A DNA stretch of 57,866 nucleotides. Origin: Streptomyces sp. SolWspMP-5a-2. GTDB taxonomy: Bacteria; Actinomycetota; Actinomycetes; Streptomycetales; Streptomycetaceae. Position numbers and translations under genes: made by a program. This document shows positions 30,213-38,365 of this stretch, one piece after another. The DNA lies in assembly GCF_900091845.1 (NCBI RefSeq), contig NZ_FMCI01000266.1, positions 1 to 57,866 on the forward strand, read 5' to 3'. The notes below the pieces were generated by a model that had not been told where the DNA came from, did no database searches, and saw nothing but the letters and a program-made list of their open reading frames with translations. Every line of letters begins with the position of its first letter. Positions within the stretch are counted from its first letter, which is position 1.

Positions 30213-31018
30213 CACAGGGCTCCTTCGGCGTCGTCGAGGATGCGGTGGTAGAGCCCGTTGGAGACCAGGCCGCCGTCGAGGGTGACCTCGCTGCCGGTCA
30301 TGTAGGCGCTGCGGTCGGAGAGCAGGAAGAGGACGGCGTCGGTGATCTCGGCGGGTTCGGCGGGGCGTCCGGCGGGGATGCTGCGGGTCGCGCCGGCGAC
30401 GAAGGCGTCGGACCCGGCGAGCAGTCCGGTCGCCACCAGGCCGGGGTGGAGGGAGTTGACGCGGATGTTCCAGGGGGCGAGTTCTCCGGCGGCGGACTTC
30501 GACAGGCCGGTCAGGCCCCACTTGCTCGCGGAGTAGGAGGGCGAGAAGTAGCCGATCTGGCCGGAGATCGAGGAGATGTTGACGATCGCCCCGCCGCCGC
30601 TGTCGCGCATCAGCGGCGCGCTCGCCCTGATGCCGAGGAAGGCGCCGGTGAGGTTGATCCGCAGGACCCGGTCCCAGACCTCCTCGGTGGTGTCCATGAA
30701 GCGCAGCCGCCGGGAGATCCCGGCGTTGTTGACGAGCCCGTCGAGGCGCCCGCAGGTCCGCCGGACGGCGTCGGTGACGGTGTGCCAGGCCGCGGAGTCG
30801 GTGACGTCGAGGCGGTGGGCGGTGGCCCGGCCCCCGGCGTCGGTGATCTCCCGGACGACGGGCGCGCAGTCCGCGACGTCGGCGAGGTGGACGTGGCTGC
30901 CGCGGCGGGCCAGCGCGCGGGCGTGCTCGGCGCCCATGCCGGCGGCGGCCCCGGTGACCAGCACGACCGCGGGGTAGCGGACCGGTTCGGGGTAGGCGGG
31001 GCGCTCGGGCTCAGACAT
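30212..31018 (-). CDS. Short-chain dehydrogenase/reductase (first of two)
   Basis: A 268-residue classical SDR. TGAAAGMG nucleotide motif (about residues 22-29), NNAGIS, catalytic Ser in NISSISGQIGYF, and YSASK with catalytic Tyr/Lys. NAD(H) use is suggested by the acidic residue after the second strand (LADVADC). Overlaps the stop of the second SDR gene by 8 bp. Probably oxidises a ring hydroxyl to a ketone that the adjacent flavoprotein acts on. Confidence 0.92.
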   Translation of the reverse strand: MSEPERPAYPEPVRYPAVVLVTGAAAGMGAEHARALARRGSHVHLADVADCAPVVREITDAGGRATAHRLDVTDSAAWHTVTDAVRRTCGRLDGLVNNAGISRRLRFMDTTEEVWDRVLRINLTGAFLGIRASAPLMRDSGGGAIVNISSISGQIGYFSPSYSASKWGLTGLSKSAAGELAPWNIRVNSLHPGLVATGLLAGSDAFVAGATRSIPAGRPAEPAEITDAVLFLLSDRSAYMTGSEVTLDGGLVSNGLYHRILDDAEGAL

Positions 31019-31850
31019 GGCGGGAGCCGCCGTCCACGGCCACGCTGTGCCCGGTGACGTAGCGGGCGCTGTCGGAGAGCAGGAACAGCAGGACGCCGAG
31101 GACCTCCTGCGGGGAGCCGAGGCGGTGCAGGGGCACGCTGTCCAGGGCGTGCGCGAGGGCGGCCGGGTCGTCCTGGACCCAGCGGGTCATCTCGGTGTCG
31201 ATGTAGCCGGGGGCGATGGCGTTGACGCGCAGGCCGAGGTCGCCGAACTCGACGGCGAGGGACTCGGTGAGGTGCGCGACGGACGCCTTGGAGGCGCAGT
31301 AGGCGGCGCGGCCCTTGCGGACCCGGACAGCGGAGACGGACGACATGTTGACGATGGCGCCGCCGGGCCGCAGGTGCCGGGAGGCGGTCTGCGCGCCGAA
31401 CAGCACGCCCTGGACGTTGACCCGCAGCACGGCGTCGATCTGCTCGGCGGAGATGTCCTGGGCGGTGGCGTACGGGAAGATCCCGGCGTTGTTGACCCAG
31501 TGGTCGAGGCGGCCGAACTCGGCGGCGGCGAGCGCGGCGAGTTCCTCGTGCCCCGCCGGGTCGGTGACGTCGACGGCGGCGGGCACCACCCGGCCGCGCC
31601 TGCCGCCCTCCGGGAGGGTGGCGGTGTCGGCGTTGATCGTCTCGGCGGTGCGTTTCATGGCGTCGAGGTCGATGTCGGCGGCGATCACGTCGACGCCGCG
31701 CAGGGCGAGGCCCTCGCTGAAGGCGGCGCCCATGCCGCGCGCGGCGCCGGTGACGACGGCCGCGGTCCCGGCGAGTTCGGGGTAGTGCGCGGCGGGGCGG
31801 CGGTGGTCGACCTTGCCGGGGCCTGCGGCGGGCGTGGCGGGGCTGCTCAT
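31011..31850 (-). CDS. Short-chain dehydrogenase/reductase (second of two)
   Basis: A 279-residue classical SDR, only moderately similar to its neighbour, so an older duplication or separate recruitment. TGAARGMGAAF nucleotide motif, NNAGIFPYA, NMSSVSAVR and YCASK are all present, and IAADIDLDAMKR has the Asp favouring NAD. Start at ATG 31850, 49 bp after the SnoaL-like stop. With the first SDR it may oxidise two different hydroxyls on the same ring. Confidence 0.92.
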   Translation of the reverse strand: MSSPATPAAGPGKVDHRRPAAHYPELAGTAAVVTGAARGMGAAFSEGLALRGVDVIAADIDLDAMKRTAETINADTATLPEGGRRGRVVPAAVDVTDPAGHEELAALAAAEFGRLDHWVNNAGIFPYATAQDISAEQIDAVLRVNVQGVLFGAQTASRHLRPGGAIVNMSSVSAVRVRKGRAAYCASKASVAHLTESLAVEFGDLGLRVNAIAPGYIDTEMTRWVQDDPAALAHALDSVPLHRLGSPQEVLGVLLFLLSDSARYVTGHSVAVDGGSRHV

Positions 31851-31899
31851 GGAGGGGTTCCTTCGTCGTCGGAGGGGGACCGCGGGCGGGCGGCGGGGT

Positions 31900-32355
31900 T
31901 CAGTGGGCGCGGGCGGGCGCGGGGGTGTCGTCGCGCCGGACGCGGCGGGCGGCGATCCGCCAGGTGCCGGCGTCCTCGACCACCCGGTCGGTGAGGGTGG
32001 TGAACCGCTCGGTGCGGGGGGTGCCGCCGTGCGGGGTGGCGATGATCTGGAGGTAGCCGAGGACGCGCAGGGTGTGCGGTCCCTCGCGCTCCACCACGAG
32101 GTTGGTGAGGACGTGCCGCCGGACCACGCCGTCGGCCGCCGCGGTGGCCGTGAACCGGTGCGCGAAGGCGGTCAGCGCCTCGGTGCCGGTGACGGGCTCC
32201 GGGTAGCTGGGCGAGTCGAAGGTGGCGTCGGCGGTGAAGGTGGCGGCCCACTCGGCGGCGTGTCCGCCGTCGATGAGATGGCTCTGCCGGTTGTAGAGCT
32301 GGTGGACGCGGGTCAGCAGGGCGCTGTCGGGTTCGGCGGGTGCGCGCGGTTCCAT
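31900..32355 (-). CDS. SnoaL/NTF2-like protein
   Basis: A 151-residue alpha+beta barrel of the SnoaL_4/scytalone-dehydratase-like group: LLTRVHQLYNRQSHLIDGGH, then AAEWAATFTADATFDSP, then the HVLTNLVVE strand and a C-terminal TWRIAARRVRRDD. The HxLTN stretch and WAATFT are conserved in small dehydratases and isomerases and in ring-hydroxylating beta-subunit relatives. ATG 32355 follows AAGGAAC; an in-frame start at 32457 would overlap the operator. First gene of the ten-gene cluster; may dehydrate or isomerise a cyclic intermediate. Confidence 0.85.
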   Translation of the reverse strand: MEPRAPAEPDSALLTRVHQLYNRQSHLIDGGHAAEWAATFTADATFDSPSYPEPVTGTEALTAFAHRFTATAAADGVVRRHVLTNLVVEREGPHTLRVLGYLQIIATPHGGTPRTERFTTLTDRVVEDAGTWRIAARRVRRDDTPAPARAH

Positions 32356-32442
32356 GCGGCGACGTTCCTTCGGCTCGGCCTCCCCGGGTCGGTCGCTGTC
32401 CCGAGCGGTCGGGGCGGGGAGGTTGTCCAGGCACTGCGCTGT

Positions 32443-32457
32443 GTGCGATAATCGCAC
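32443..32457. promoter_or_regulatory. Inverted repeat GTGCGA-TAA-TCGCAC, probable IclR operator
   Basis: Perfect 6-bp arms with a 3-bp spacer in the divergent SnoaL-like/IclR promoter. A partial second copy, GTGCGAATAATGTGAG, starts at 32463. The A/T-rich centre is typical of IclR-family operators. Confidence 0.65.
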
Positions 32458-32517
32458 TAGCAGTGCGAATAATGTGAGCGTAAGCAGGCTGACTGAAAGT
32501 CGTCAAGGGATGGCCGC

Positions 32518-33234
32518 GTGAACCCCACCTCCGCTACCTGGTCACCACCCGGGATCGTCCTCGACCCGGGGATGTCCAAGACCCTCCACCACGGGCTGCT
32601 GATCCTGCGGCTGCTGTCGGAGCACCCGGGCGGCCTCACCGTCGCGGACATCGCCGAGCGCGTCGGGGTGCACCGGACGGTCGCGCACCGCCTGGTGCGG
32701 ACCCTGGAGGCGCACCAGCTCTGCCGCCGCGACCACCGGCGCCGGATCGTCCTGGGCACCGGCCTGGTGACCCTGGCCGAGCCGGTGGAGCAGGACCTGC
32801 GGACCCTCGCCAGGCCCCTGCTGGACGAACTCGCCGAGGCGACCCGGGCCACCGCCCACCTGATGGTCCGCGAGGGCACCCGGGACATGCGGGCGCTGAT
32901 GGTGGTCGAGCCGCGCGGCGCCCGGGTCCACGTGTCGTTCAGGCCCGGCAGGACCCACCCGATCGAACAGGGCTCGGGGGGCCTCGCGCTGCTGGCCGAC
33001 GGGCCGCACCGCCAGGGCGAGCGCCCGGAGGTCACGGCGGCGCGGGCCGCGGGGTACGCGGTCACCATGGGCGAGGTGATCCCGGCCGTGATCGGCGTCT
33101 CGGCGGCCGTCCCGAACCAGGGCGGCGACGCCACCACCAGCGTCGGCGTCTCGGTCTTCGAGCCGGACGGGATCGATGAGCTGGGCCGCACCGTGGCCGC
33201 CGCGGCGGCCCGGCTCGGGGAGCTGCTGGGCTGA
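32518..33234 (+). CDS. IclR family transcriptional regulator
   Basis: A 238-residue regulator with N-terminal winged helix (LLILRLLSEHPGGLTVADIA, then ERVGVHRTVAHRLVRTLEAH) and a C-terminal IclR effector domain (RPLLDELAEATRATAHLMVR), which is a little short, lacking part of the usual 250-270 length. Start at GTG 32518. Divergent from the aromatic-catabolism cluster and adjacent to an inverted repeat, so it probably controls that cluster in response to its substrate, as PobR, PcaR and HmgR do elsewhere. Confidence 0.9.
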   Translation: MNPTSATWSPPGIVLDPGMSKTLHHGLLILRLLSEHPGGLTVADIAERVGVHRTVAHRLVRTLEAHQLCRRDHRRRIVLGTGLVTLAEPVEQDLRTLARPLLDELAEATRATAHLMVREGTRDMRALMVVEPRGARVHVSFRPGRTHPIEQGSGGLALLADGPHRQGERPEVTAARAAGYAVTMGEVIPAVIGVSAAVPNQGGDATTSVGVSVFEPDGIDELGRTVAAAAARLGELLG

Positions 33235-33485
33235 CCCGGCGCCGTCCGCGCGCCCCAACTGACCTGCCGCTGGCCGGAAGTGCACGCTCCGCCGCGCCAC
33301 CGCACGCCCCCCACCGGCGTGTTCCGATTCCCGGACACCCTCTGGCCGGATCGGCGTATGGCGATAAACTGCGCCCGCGCGGTCCGATCCGCGCCTCATT
33401 CGTCCAGCCACACGGGAACCCGGCGCAGCGGTACGGCGTCCCTGTGGCTGTACATGGCACGGATATCTCTTGGGGGGCGGTCGCC

Positions 33486-34145
33486 GTGAGCACCGAGATC
33501 TACTTCAGCAACAACCACCGGGACCTCTGCGTCGAGCACGGCACCGGCGCCGGCTTCCAGTTCGAGTTCTCGTGCTCGCGCTGCCACGACACCTGGCGCT
33601 CGCCGTTCGAGCCGTTCCGGGCGGGGCAGATGGCGGGCTGGCTCTCGCGCGGGGTGAACGCCGCCTGGTCCATCGTCGGCGGCGCGGGCCAGGGGGTGTC
33701 CAACGCGGCCGACGGGCTGGCCGGGGCCAACTACGGCTCGCAGCGCGACGCCGCCTTCACCCGGGCGATAGAGAACGCGGAGGGCCACTTCGACCGGTGC
33801 CCCCGCTGCACCGACTACGTCTGCGCCCGCTGCTGGAACGCCGCCCAAGGGCTCTGCCTGCACTGCTCGCCCGACACCGCGGCCGAGGCGCAGGCCGCCC
33901 AGCAGCGCGGCCTCAACGACATGGTGAGCCAGCGCTCCTACGACCTCGGCCAGCAGCGCGGCCAGGGCTACGACGTGAACACCCCGCGCCAGCTCGTCTG
34001 CCCGCAGTGCGCGGCGGAGACCAGGGGCGGCGCCTTCTGCCAGGACTGCGGCCACCGCCTCGCGCAGAGCGCGAGCTGCTCGGGGTGCCGCCAGGACGTC
34101 CCCGAGGGCGCCGCGTTCTGCCCGTCCTGCGGCACCCGCAGGTGA
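33486..34145 (+). CDS. Zinc-ribbon protein of unknown function
   Basis: A 219-residue cytosolic protein with four zinc-binding groups: CSRCHDTW near 26-32, CPRC...CARCWNAAQGLCLHC near 104-130, and two C-terminal ribbons (CPQCAAETRGGAFCQDCG and CSGCRQDVPEGAAFCPSCG), giving a double-zinc-ribbon tail. The middle part (GVNAAWSIVGGAGQGVSNAA) is small-residue rich and might contact a membrane or pack as a helix. The start is GTG 33486, with a G-rich site upstream. Its end is 32 bp from the convergent aldehyde dehydrogenase. Function unknown; probably structural or nucleic-acid binding. Confidence 0.82.
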   Translation: MSTEIYFSNNHRDLCVEHGTGAGFQFEFSCSRCHDTWRSPFEPFRAGQMAGWLSRGVNAAWSIVGGAGQGVSNAADGLAGANYGSQRDAAFTRAIENAEGHFDRCPRCTDYVCARCWNAAQGLCLHCSPDTAAEAQAAQQRGLNDMVSQRSYDLGQQRGQGYDVNTPRQLVCPQCAAETRGGAFCQDCGHRLAQSASCSGCRQDVPEGAAFCPSCGTRR

Positions 34146-34177
34146 CCCGGTCCCCGGGCCACCCGCCGGGGGAACCG

Positions 34178-35512
34178 TCAGCCGACCGTCCTGATCAGCT
34201 TCTTGTTGACGAACTCCTCGATGCCGGGGCGGCCGAGCTCCCGCCCGAACCCGGAGCGCTTGACGCCCCCGAAGGGCAGCTCGGCCCCCTCGGCGCCCAC
34301 CCCGTTGACGAAGACCATCCCGGCCTCGATGCGGTGCGCGACCCGCTCCGCCTGCGCCGGGTCGGTGGTGAAGACGTAGGAACCGAGGCCGTACGGCGTG
34401 TCGTTGGCGATGCGGATCGCGTCGTCCTCGTCGGCGGCCGGGAACACCATGGCGACCGGGCCGAAGAGTTCCTGCCGGGCCGCGCTGTGCTCGGTGGTCA
34501 GACCGGTGAGGACACCGGCCGGGAAGTGCGCGCCCTCGCGGGTGCCCGTGCTGTGCAGGGTGGCGCCCTCGGCGACGGCCGCGTCGACCTGCCTGCCCAG
34601 GTTCTCGGCCGCCGCCACCGACGACAGCGGCGCCCCGGTCGCCTCCTCGATGAGCCGCGCGGTGAACCGTTCCACGAACGGCGCGTACAGCTCCTCGACG
34701 ACGACGAAACGCTTGGCCGCGTTGCAGGCCTGCCCGGTGTTGTCGAGCCGGGCGGAGACCGCCGCCCCGACGACCGAGTCCAGGTCGTCGGTGGACAGCA
34801 CCACGAACGGGTCGGAGCCGCCGAGTTCGAGGACCGCCTTCTTCAGGTGCCGTCCCGCGATCTCCGCGACGGCCGCCCCGGCCCGCTCCGAGCCGGTGAG
34901 CGAGACGCCCTGCACGCGCGGGTCGGCGATCACGTCGGCGATCTGCTCGTTGGTGGCGTACACGTTGACGTAGGCGCCCGCCGGGAAGCCCGCCTCCGCG
35001 AACAGCTTCTCCAGCAGGGCGGCGGAGCCCGGACACTGCGGGGCGTGCTTGAGGACGATGGTGTTGCCGAGCGCGAGGTTCGGCGCCGCGAACCGGGCGA
35101 CCTGGTAGGCCGGGAAGTTCCACGGCATGATGCCGAGCAGCACGCCGACCGGGCTGCGGCGGATGACCGCGGTGCCGGGACCGGAGGTGACGTCCAGCGG
35201 CTCGTCGGCCAGGAACTCCTCGGCGTGGTCGGCGTAGTAGTGGTAGATGTCGGTGCAGAACCCGACCTCGCCCTCCGCCTCGGCCAGGGGCTTGCCCATC
35301 TCCCGCACGATGCTCGCGGCCAGTGCGTCGCGGTGCTCGGCGTGCAGGTCGCCGAGCCTGCGCAGCAGCGCGGCACGGTCGGCGACGGAGCTGGAGCGGC
35401 CCCAGGCGGTGGCCCGGTGGGCGGCGTCGACGGCCGCGCCGACCTCGGCGTCGGTGGCGGTCGGGTAGGTCTCGGCGACCTCGCCGGTGCGGGGGTCGGT
35501 GACGGCGTACAT
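34178..35512 (-). CDS. Aldehyde dehydrogenase, succinate-semialdehyde-dehydrogenase-like
   Basis: A 444-residue NAD(P)-dependent aldehyde dehydrogenase. MPWNFPAYQVARFAAPNLAL is the conserved oxyanion region, LELGGSDPFVVL carries the general-base Glu, and NTGQACNAAKRFVV has the catalytic Cys. ATG 35512 with GGAGG upstream. It is the last gene of a TetR-controlled APC permease / alcohol dehydrogenase / ALDH operon, so it should oxidise the aldehyde made by the alcohol dehydrogenase to an acid. Succinate semialdehyde is plausible but not proven. Confidence 0.92.
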   Translation of the reverse strand: MYAVTDPRTGEVAETYPTATDAEVGAAVDAAHRATAWGRSSSVADRAALLRRLGDLHAEHRDALAASIVREMGKPLAEAEGEVGFCTDIYHYYADHAEEFLADEPLDVTSGPGTAVIRRSPVGVLLGIMPWNFPAYQVARFAAPNLALGNTIVLKHAPQCPGSAALLEKLFAEAGFPAGAYVNVYATNEQIADVIADPRVQGVSLTGSERAGAAVAEIAGRHLKKAVLELGGSDPFVVLSTDDLDSVVGAAVSARLDNTGQACNAAKRFVVVEELYAPFVERFTARLIEEATGAPLSSVAAAENLGRQVDAAVAEGATLHSTGTREGAHFPAGVLTGLTTEHSAARQELFGPVAMVFPAADEDDAIRIANDTPYGLGSYVFTTDPAQAERVAHRIEAGMVFVNGVGAEGAELPFGGVKRSGFGRELGRPGIEEFVNKKLIRTVG

Positions 35513-35547
35513 GGTGCCTCCAGGAACGGGGGTGGGGGACGGCGGGT

Positions 35548-36648
35548 TCACGGTTCGAGGATGGTCCGCACACCCGTGCGGGAGCGCAGGTCGTCGAAGG
35601 CCTGCGCGGCCTCCGACAGCGGGCGGACCGTCCCGATCAGATCGTCCAACGGCAGGCGGCCCGCGAGGTGGAGGCGGGCCAGCCTCGGGATGTCGAGCTC
35701 GCCGACGCTGGAGCCGTAGTTGCAGCCGAGGATGCGTTTTCCCTGGTCGGCGAGGTCGAACAGGTCGAAGGCCGCGGTGGCGCCGATGGCCGCCATGCCC
35801 ACCAGGACGGCGGCGCCGCCGGAGGTGAGCATCGCGGGCAGGGTCTGCACGACCTTCGGGCTGCCGATCGCCTCGAAGGCGTAGTCGGCGCCGCCCAGGT
35901 GTTCCCGGCACCAGGCGGCGACGTCGTCGCGGGAGCCGTCGAGGGTGTGGGTGGCGCCGAACCGCCGTGCCACAGCGAGCCGTTCGGGCGAGAGGTCGAC
36001 GGCGACGATCGGGTCGGCGCCGACCAGCGCCAGGCCCATCACCACCGAGAGGCCGACCCCGCCGGTGCCGACGACGACCGCCGACTCCCCGGGCCTGACC
36101 CCGGCCGTGTTGACGACGGCGCCGACGCCGGTGGTGATGGAGCAGCCGAGCAGCGCGCCGACGCTGAACGGGAGTTCCTCGGGGACCTTCACGGCCGCCG
36201 TCTCGGGCACGACCAGCCGTTCGGTGAAGGCGCCGAGCCCGAGGTAGGGCCAGATCTCCGCGCCGTCCGCGCCGGTGAAGGGGGTGGTGCCGTCGGGCAG
36301 GGTGTTGGCGACGGCGCGGGTGCCGGTGCAGAGCCAGCCCTGTCCCGCGACGCACTTGCGGCAGCGCCGGCAGGGCGCGAACCAGGACAGCACCACGTGG
36401 TCGCCGGGACGCACCGAGGTGACGCCCGGTCCGGTGCCGGTGACCACGCCGGCGGCCTCGTGGCCGAGGACCAGCGGGCGGTCGGTGGGCCAGTCGCCGG
36501 AGACGATGTGCAGGTCCGAGTGGCAGACACCGGCGGCGCGGACCTCGATCTCGACCTCGCCGGGTCCGGCGGGCCGCAGCGCGACCTCGCGGGTGCCGAG
36601 ACCGGAGGCGGGATCGAACACGACGGCCGGGGAGTACGTCGACGGCAT
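35548..36648 (-). CDS. Zinc-dependent alcohol dehydrogenase (MDR, class III-like)
   Basis: A 366-residue zinc alcohol dehydrogenase. Catalytic zinc ligands: GVCHSDLHI and GHEAAGVV; structural zinc lobe CRRCRKCVAGQGWLC; nucleotide loop VVGTGGVGLSVVMG; CSITTGVGAV carries the third catalytic-zinc Cys. All ligands are present. ATG 36648 meets the permease stop in a TGATG junction, and the ALDH follows after 35 bp. It resembles the aryl/mycothiol-related group rather than yeast-type enzymes. It likely oxidises an imported alcohol or amino-alcohol derivative. Confidence 0.92.
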   Translation of the reverse strand: MPSTYSPAVVFDPASGLGTREVALRPAGPGEVEIEVRAAGVCHSDLHIVSGDWPTDRPLVLGHEAAGVVTGTGPGVTSVRPGDHVVLSWFAPCRRCRKCVAGQGWLCTGTRAVANTLPDGTTPFTGADGAEIWPYLGLGAFTERLVVPETAAVKVPEELPFSVGALLGCSITTGVGAVVNTAGVRPGESAVVVGTGGVGLSVVMGLALVGADPIVAVDLSPERLAVARRFGATHTLDGSRDDVAAWCREHLGGADYAFEAIGSPKVVQTLPAMLTSGGAAVLVGMAAIGATAAFDLFDLADQGKRILGCNYGSSVGELDIPRLARLHLAGRLPLDDLIGTVRPLSEAAQAFDDLRSRTGVRTILEP

Positions 36649-38141
36649 CAGAGGGCCTTCGTCTCTTCGCTGGTGGCACCGGCGGTGGGACCGGCGGTGA
36701 GCTTGGTGTGCGGCTTGGCGGCGACCACGTAGACGAGGCCGATGACGAAGAGCGCGGAGAAGACCAGGATCACGGCCCACACCTGCACCCAGCTCCCGCC
36801 GGCGGGCGCGAGTTCCTCGCGCGGCCAGGCGATGTTGACGGCCTCGAACAGCAGCCACAGGACGGCGACGACGTTGACGGCGAGTCCGGCGCGGCCCAGC
36901 CGCAGCTGACCGGCCGCCGGGTTCCAGCGCCCGCGGAGCCGGGCGGTCAGCGCCACCACGGCGACGGCGAGGAAGACGAAGTAGAACCCGCCGGAACCGA
37001 ACGCGATGAGGGTGGCCGCCGCGTTGCCGTTGAGGCCGAGGAGCAGCCCGAGCGCGGCGAGGACGGCGGTGGCGATGAGGGAGACGTACGGGATCTGGCG
37101 CGGCCCGACCGTGGAGAGGGTCTTCGAGAAGGGGAGCTGGCGGTCGCGGGCGAAGGCGTAGACGGCGCGGCCGATGTACGTCTGGATGGAGATCGCGCAG
37201 GCGAAGAACGCGATCAGGACGACGACGATGAACGGCTTCTCGCTCCAGCCGCCGAGGCCGTCGGTCACGGCGTGGAAGACGGGGTCGGCGATCGCGCCGG
37301 AGACGGCGTCGGCGGGCCTGCGCAGCGCGAGCGTCACGGCGAGCCCGGTGAGCAGCACGGTGAAGGCGACGAAGAGGTAGGCGCGCAGCAGGGCCCGCGG
37401 CACGCTGCGGCGGGGCTGCTCGGTCTCCTCGGCGACCTGGGTGGTGGCGTCGAAGCCGAGGAAGGCCCAGCCCGCGACGGCGAGGCAGGTCAGCAGACCC
37501 GCGGTGACGGAGCCGCCGGAGACGTCCTGGGCGCCGAGGGTCTCGAAGAGGATCGAGAAGCCGTTGTGGCGCACGAACAGCAGCAGGATCAGGCTGACCG
37601 CGATGGAGGCGACGCCCTCGGCGACGATCCCCGCGTTGAGGAAGTGCTTCACGGGGTTGACGCCGAGCAGGTTGATGCCGAGCGCCACGACGACGAAGAC
37701 CACGCCGAGCAGCACGTGGACGGCGGTCGAGGGGGCGTCGTGTCCGGCCAGCATGGCGAGCCAGGTCGCCCCGAGGTAGGCGACGGTCGTCAGCGAGGCG
37801 ATGGCCGAGGCCAGGTAGATCCAGCCGACCAGCCAGCCCAGGCGCGGTCCGCCGAGGCGGCGCACCCACTGGTAGACGCCGCCGGTGATCGGGAACTGCG
37901 AGGACAGCTCGGCGTAGACCACGGCGACCAGCAACTGGCCGAGGAAGGCGACCACGACGGCCCAGATCCAGCTGGGGCCCGCGAAGGCGAAGCCGAGCTG
38001 GACCACGGCGTAGATGCCGACCACCGGGGAGATCGTCGCGAAGCCGATCGCGAACACCGCCCACGCGGAGAGGCTGCGTCTCAGCTCCTGCCGGTAGCCG
38101 TACTCGGCGAGTTCACCGGCGTCGGTGCGGTTGTCGTCCAC
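36648..38141 (-). CDS. APC superfamily amino acid / amine permease
   Basis: A 497-residue transporter with about 12 hydrophobic segments. The N-terminal LSAWAVFAIGFATISPVVGI and QFPITGGVYQWVRRLGG are APC signatures seen in GABA/choline- and putrescine-permease-like members. GTG 38141 is preferred because AGGAG lies 10 bp upstream and no hydrophobic region is lost. First gene of the operon, downstream of tandem TetR operators. Probably imports an amine or amino acid whose alcohol or aldehyde product the next two enzymes oxidise. Confidence 0.9.
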   Translation of the reverse strand: MDDNRTDAGELAEYGYRQELRRSLSAWAVFAIGFATISPVVGIYAVVQLGFAFAGPSWIWAVVVAFLGQLLVAVVYAELSSQFPITGGVYQWVRRLGGPRLGWLVGWIYLASAIASLTTVAYLGATWLAMLAGHDAPSTAVHVLLGVVFVVVALGINLLGVNPVKHFLNAGIVAEGVASIAVSLILLLFVRHNGFSILFETLGAQDVSGGSVTAGLLTCLAVAGWAFLGFDATTQVAEETEQPRRSVPRALLRAYLFVAFTVLLTGLAVTLALRRPADAVSGAIADPVFHAVTDGLGGWSEKPFIVVVLIAFFACAISIQTYIGRAVYAFARDRQLPFSKTLSTVGPRQIPYVSLIATAVLAALGLLLGLNGNAAATLIAFGSGGFYFVFLAVAVVALTARLRGRWNPAAGQLRLGRAGLAVNVVAVLWLLFEAVNIAWPREELAPAGGSWVQVWAVILVFSALFVIGLVYVVAAKPHTKLTAGPTAGATSEETKAL

Positions 38142-38320
38142 ATGGGTCTCCTGACAGTGATGCGCGCGCGGGTGCCCGGTGCCGTCGGCCGGGTGCGGAG
38201 CGAGGGGGTCCGGCAGGGGTCCGGGGCACCGGCGGTCCGGGTACGGGCCCGCTGCCGCCCGGGGGCGGTGCGGGGTGGGGGTCCCGGACGGCGGGCGGTG
38301 GTGCCCGGAGGTCCACACTT

Positions 38321-38338
38321 ATTGGTCGCACGACCAAT
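38321..38338. promoter_or_regulatory. TetR operator 1, ATTGGTCG-CA-CGACCAAT
   Basis: Perfect 8-bp arms around a 2-bp centre between the divergent permease and TetR genes. Confidence 0.8.
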
Positions 38339-38344
38339 TGCTTT

Positions 38345-38362
38345 ATTGGTCGCATACTCAAT
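38345..38362. promoter_or_regulatory. TetR operator 2, ATTGGTCG-CA-TACTCAAT
   Basis: Second copy 24 bp downstream, left arm identical and right arm degenerate, ending just before the TetR start codon. Suggests stepwise autoregulation. Confidence 0.7.
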
Positions 38363-38365
38363 AGC

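Noticed and set aside
34146..34177. Terminator between the zinc-ribbon and ALDH genes
   Set aside because: GC-rich, but I could not form a stem longer than a few base pairs.
36720..36810. Transmembrane sensor at the permease C terminus
   Set aside because: It is simply the last helix and tail of the APC permease in the same frame.
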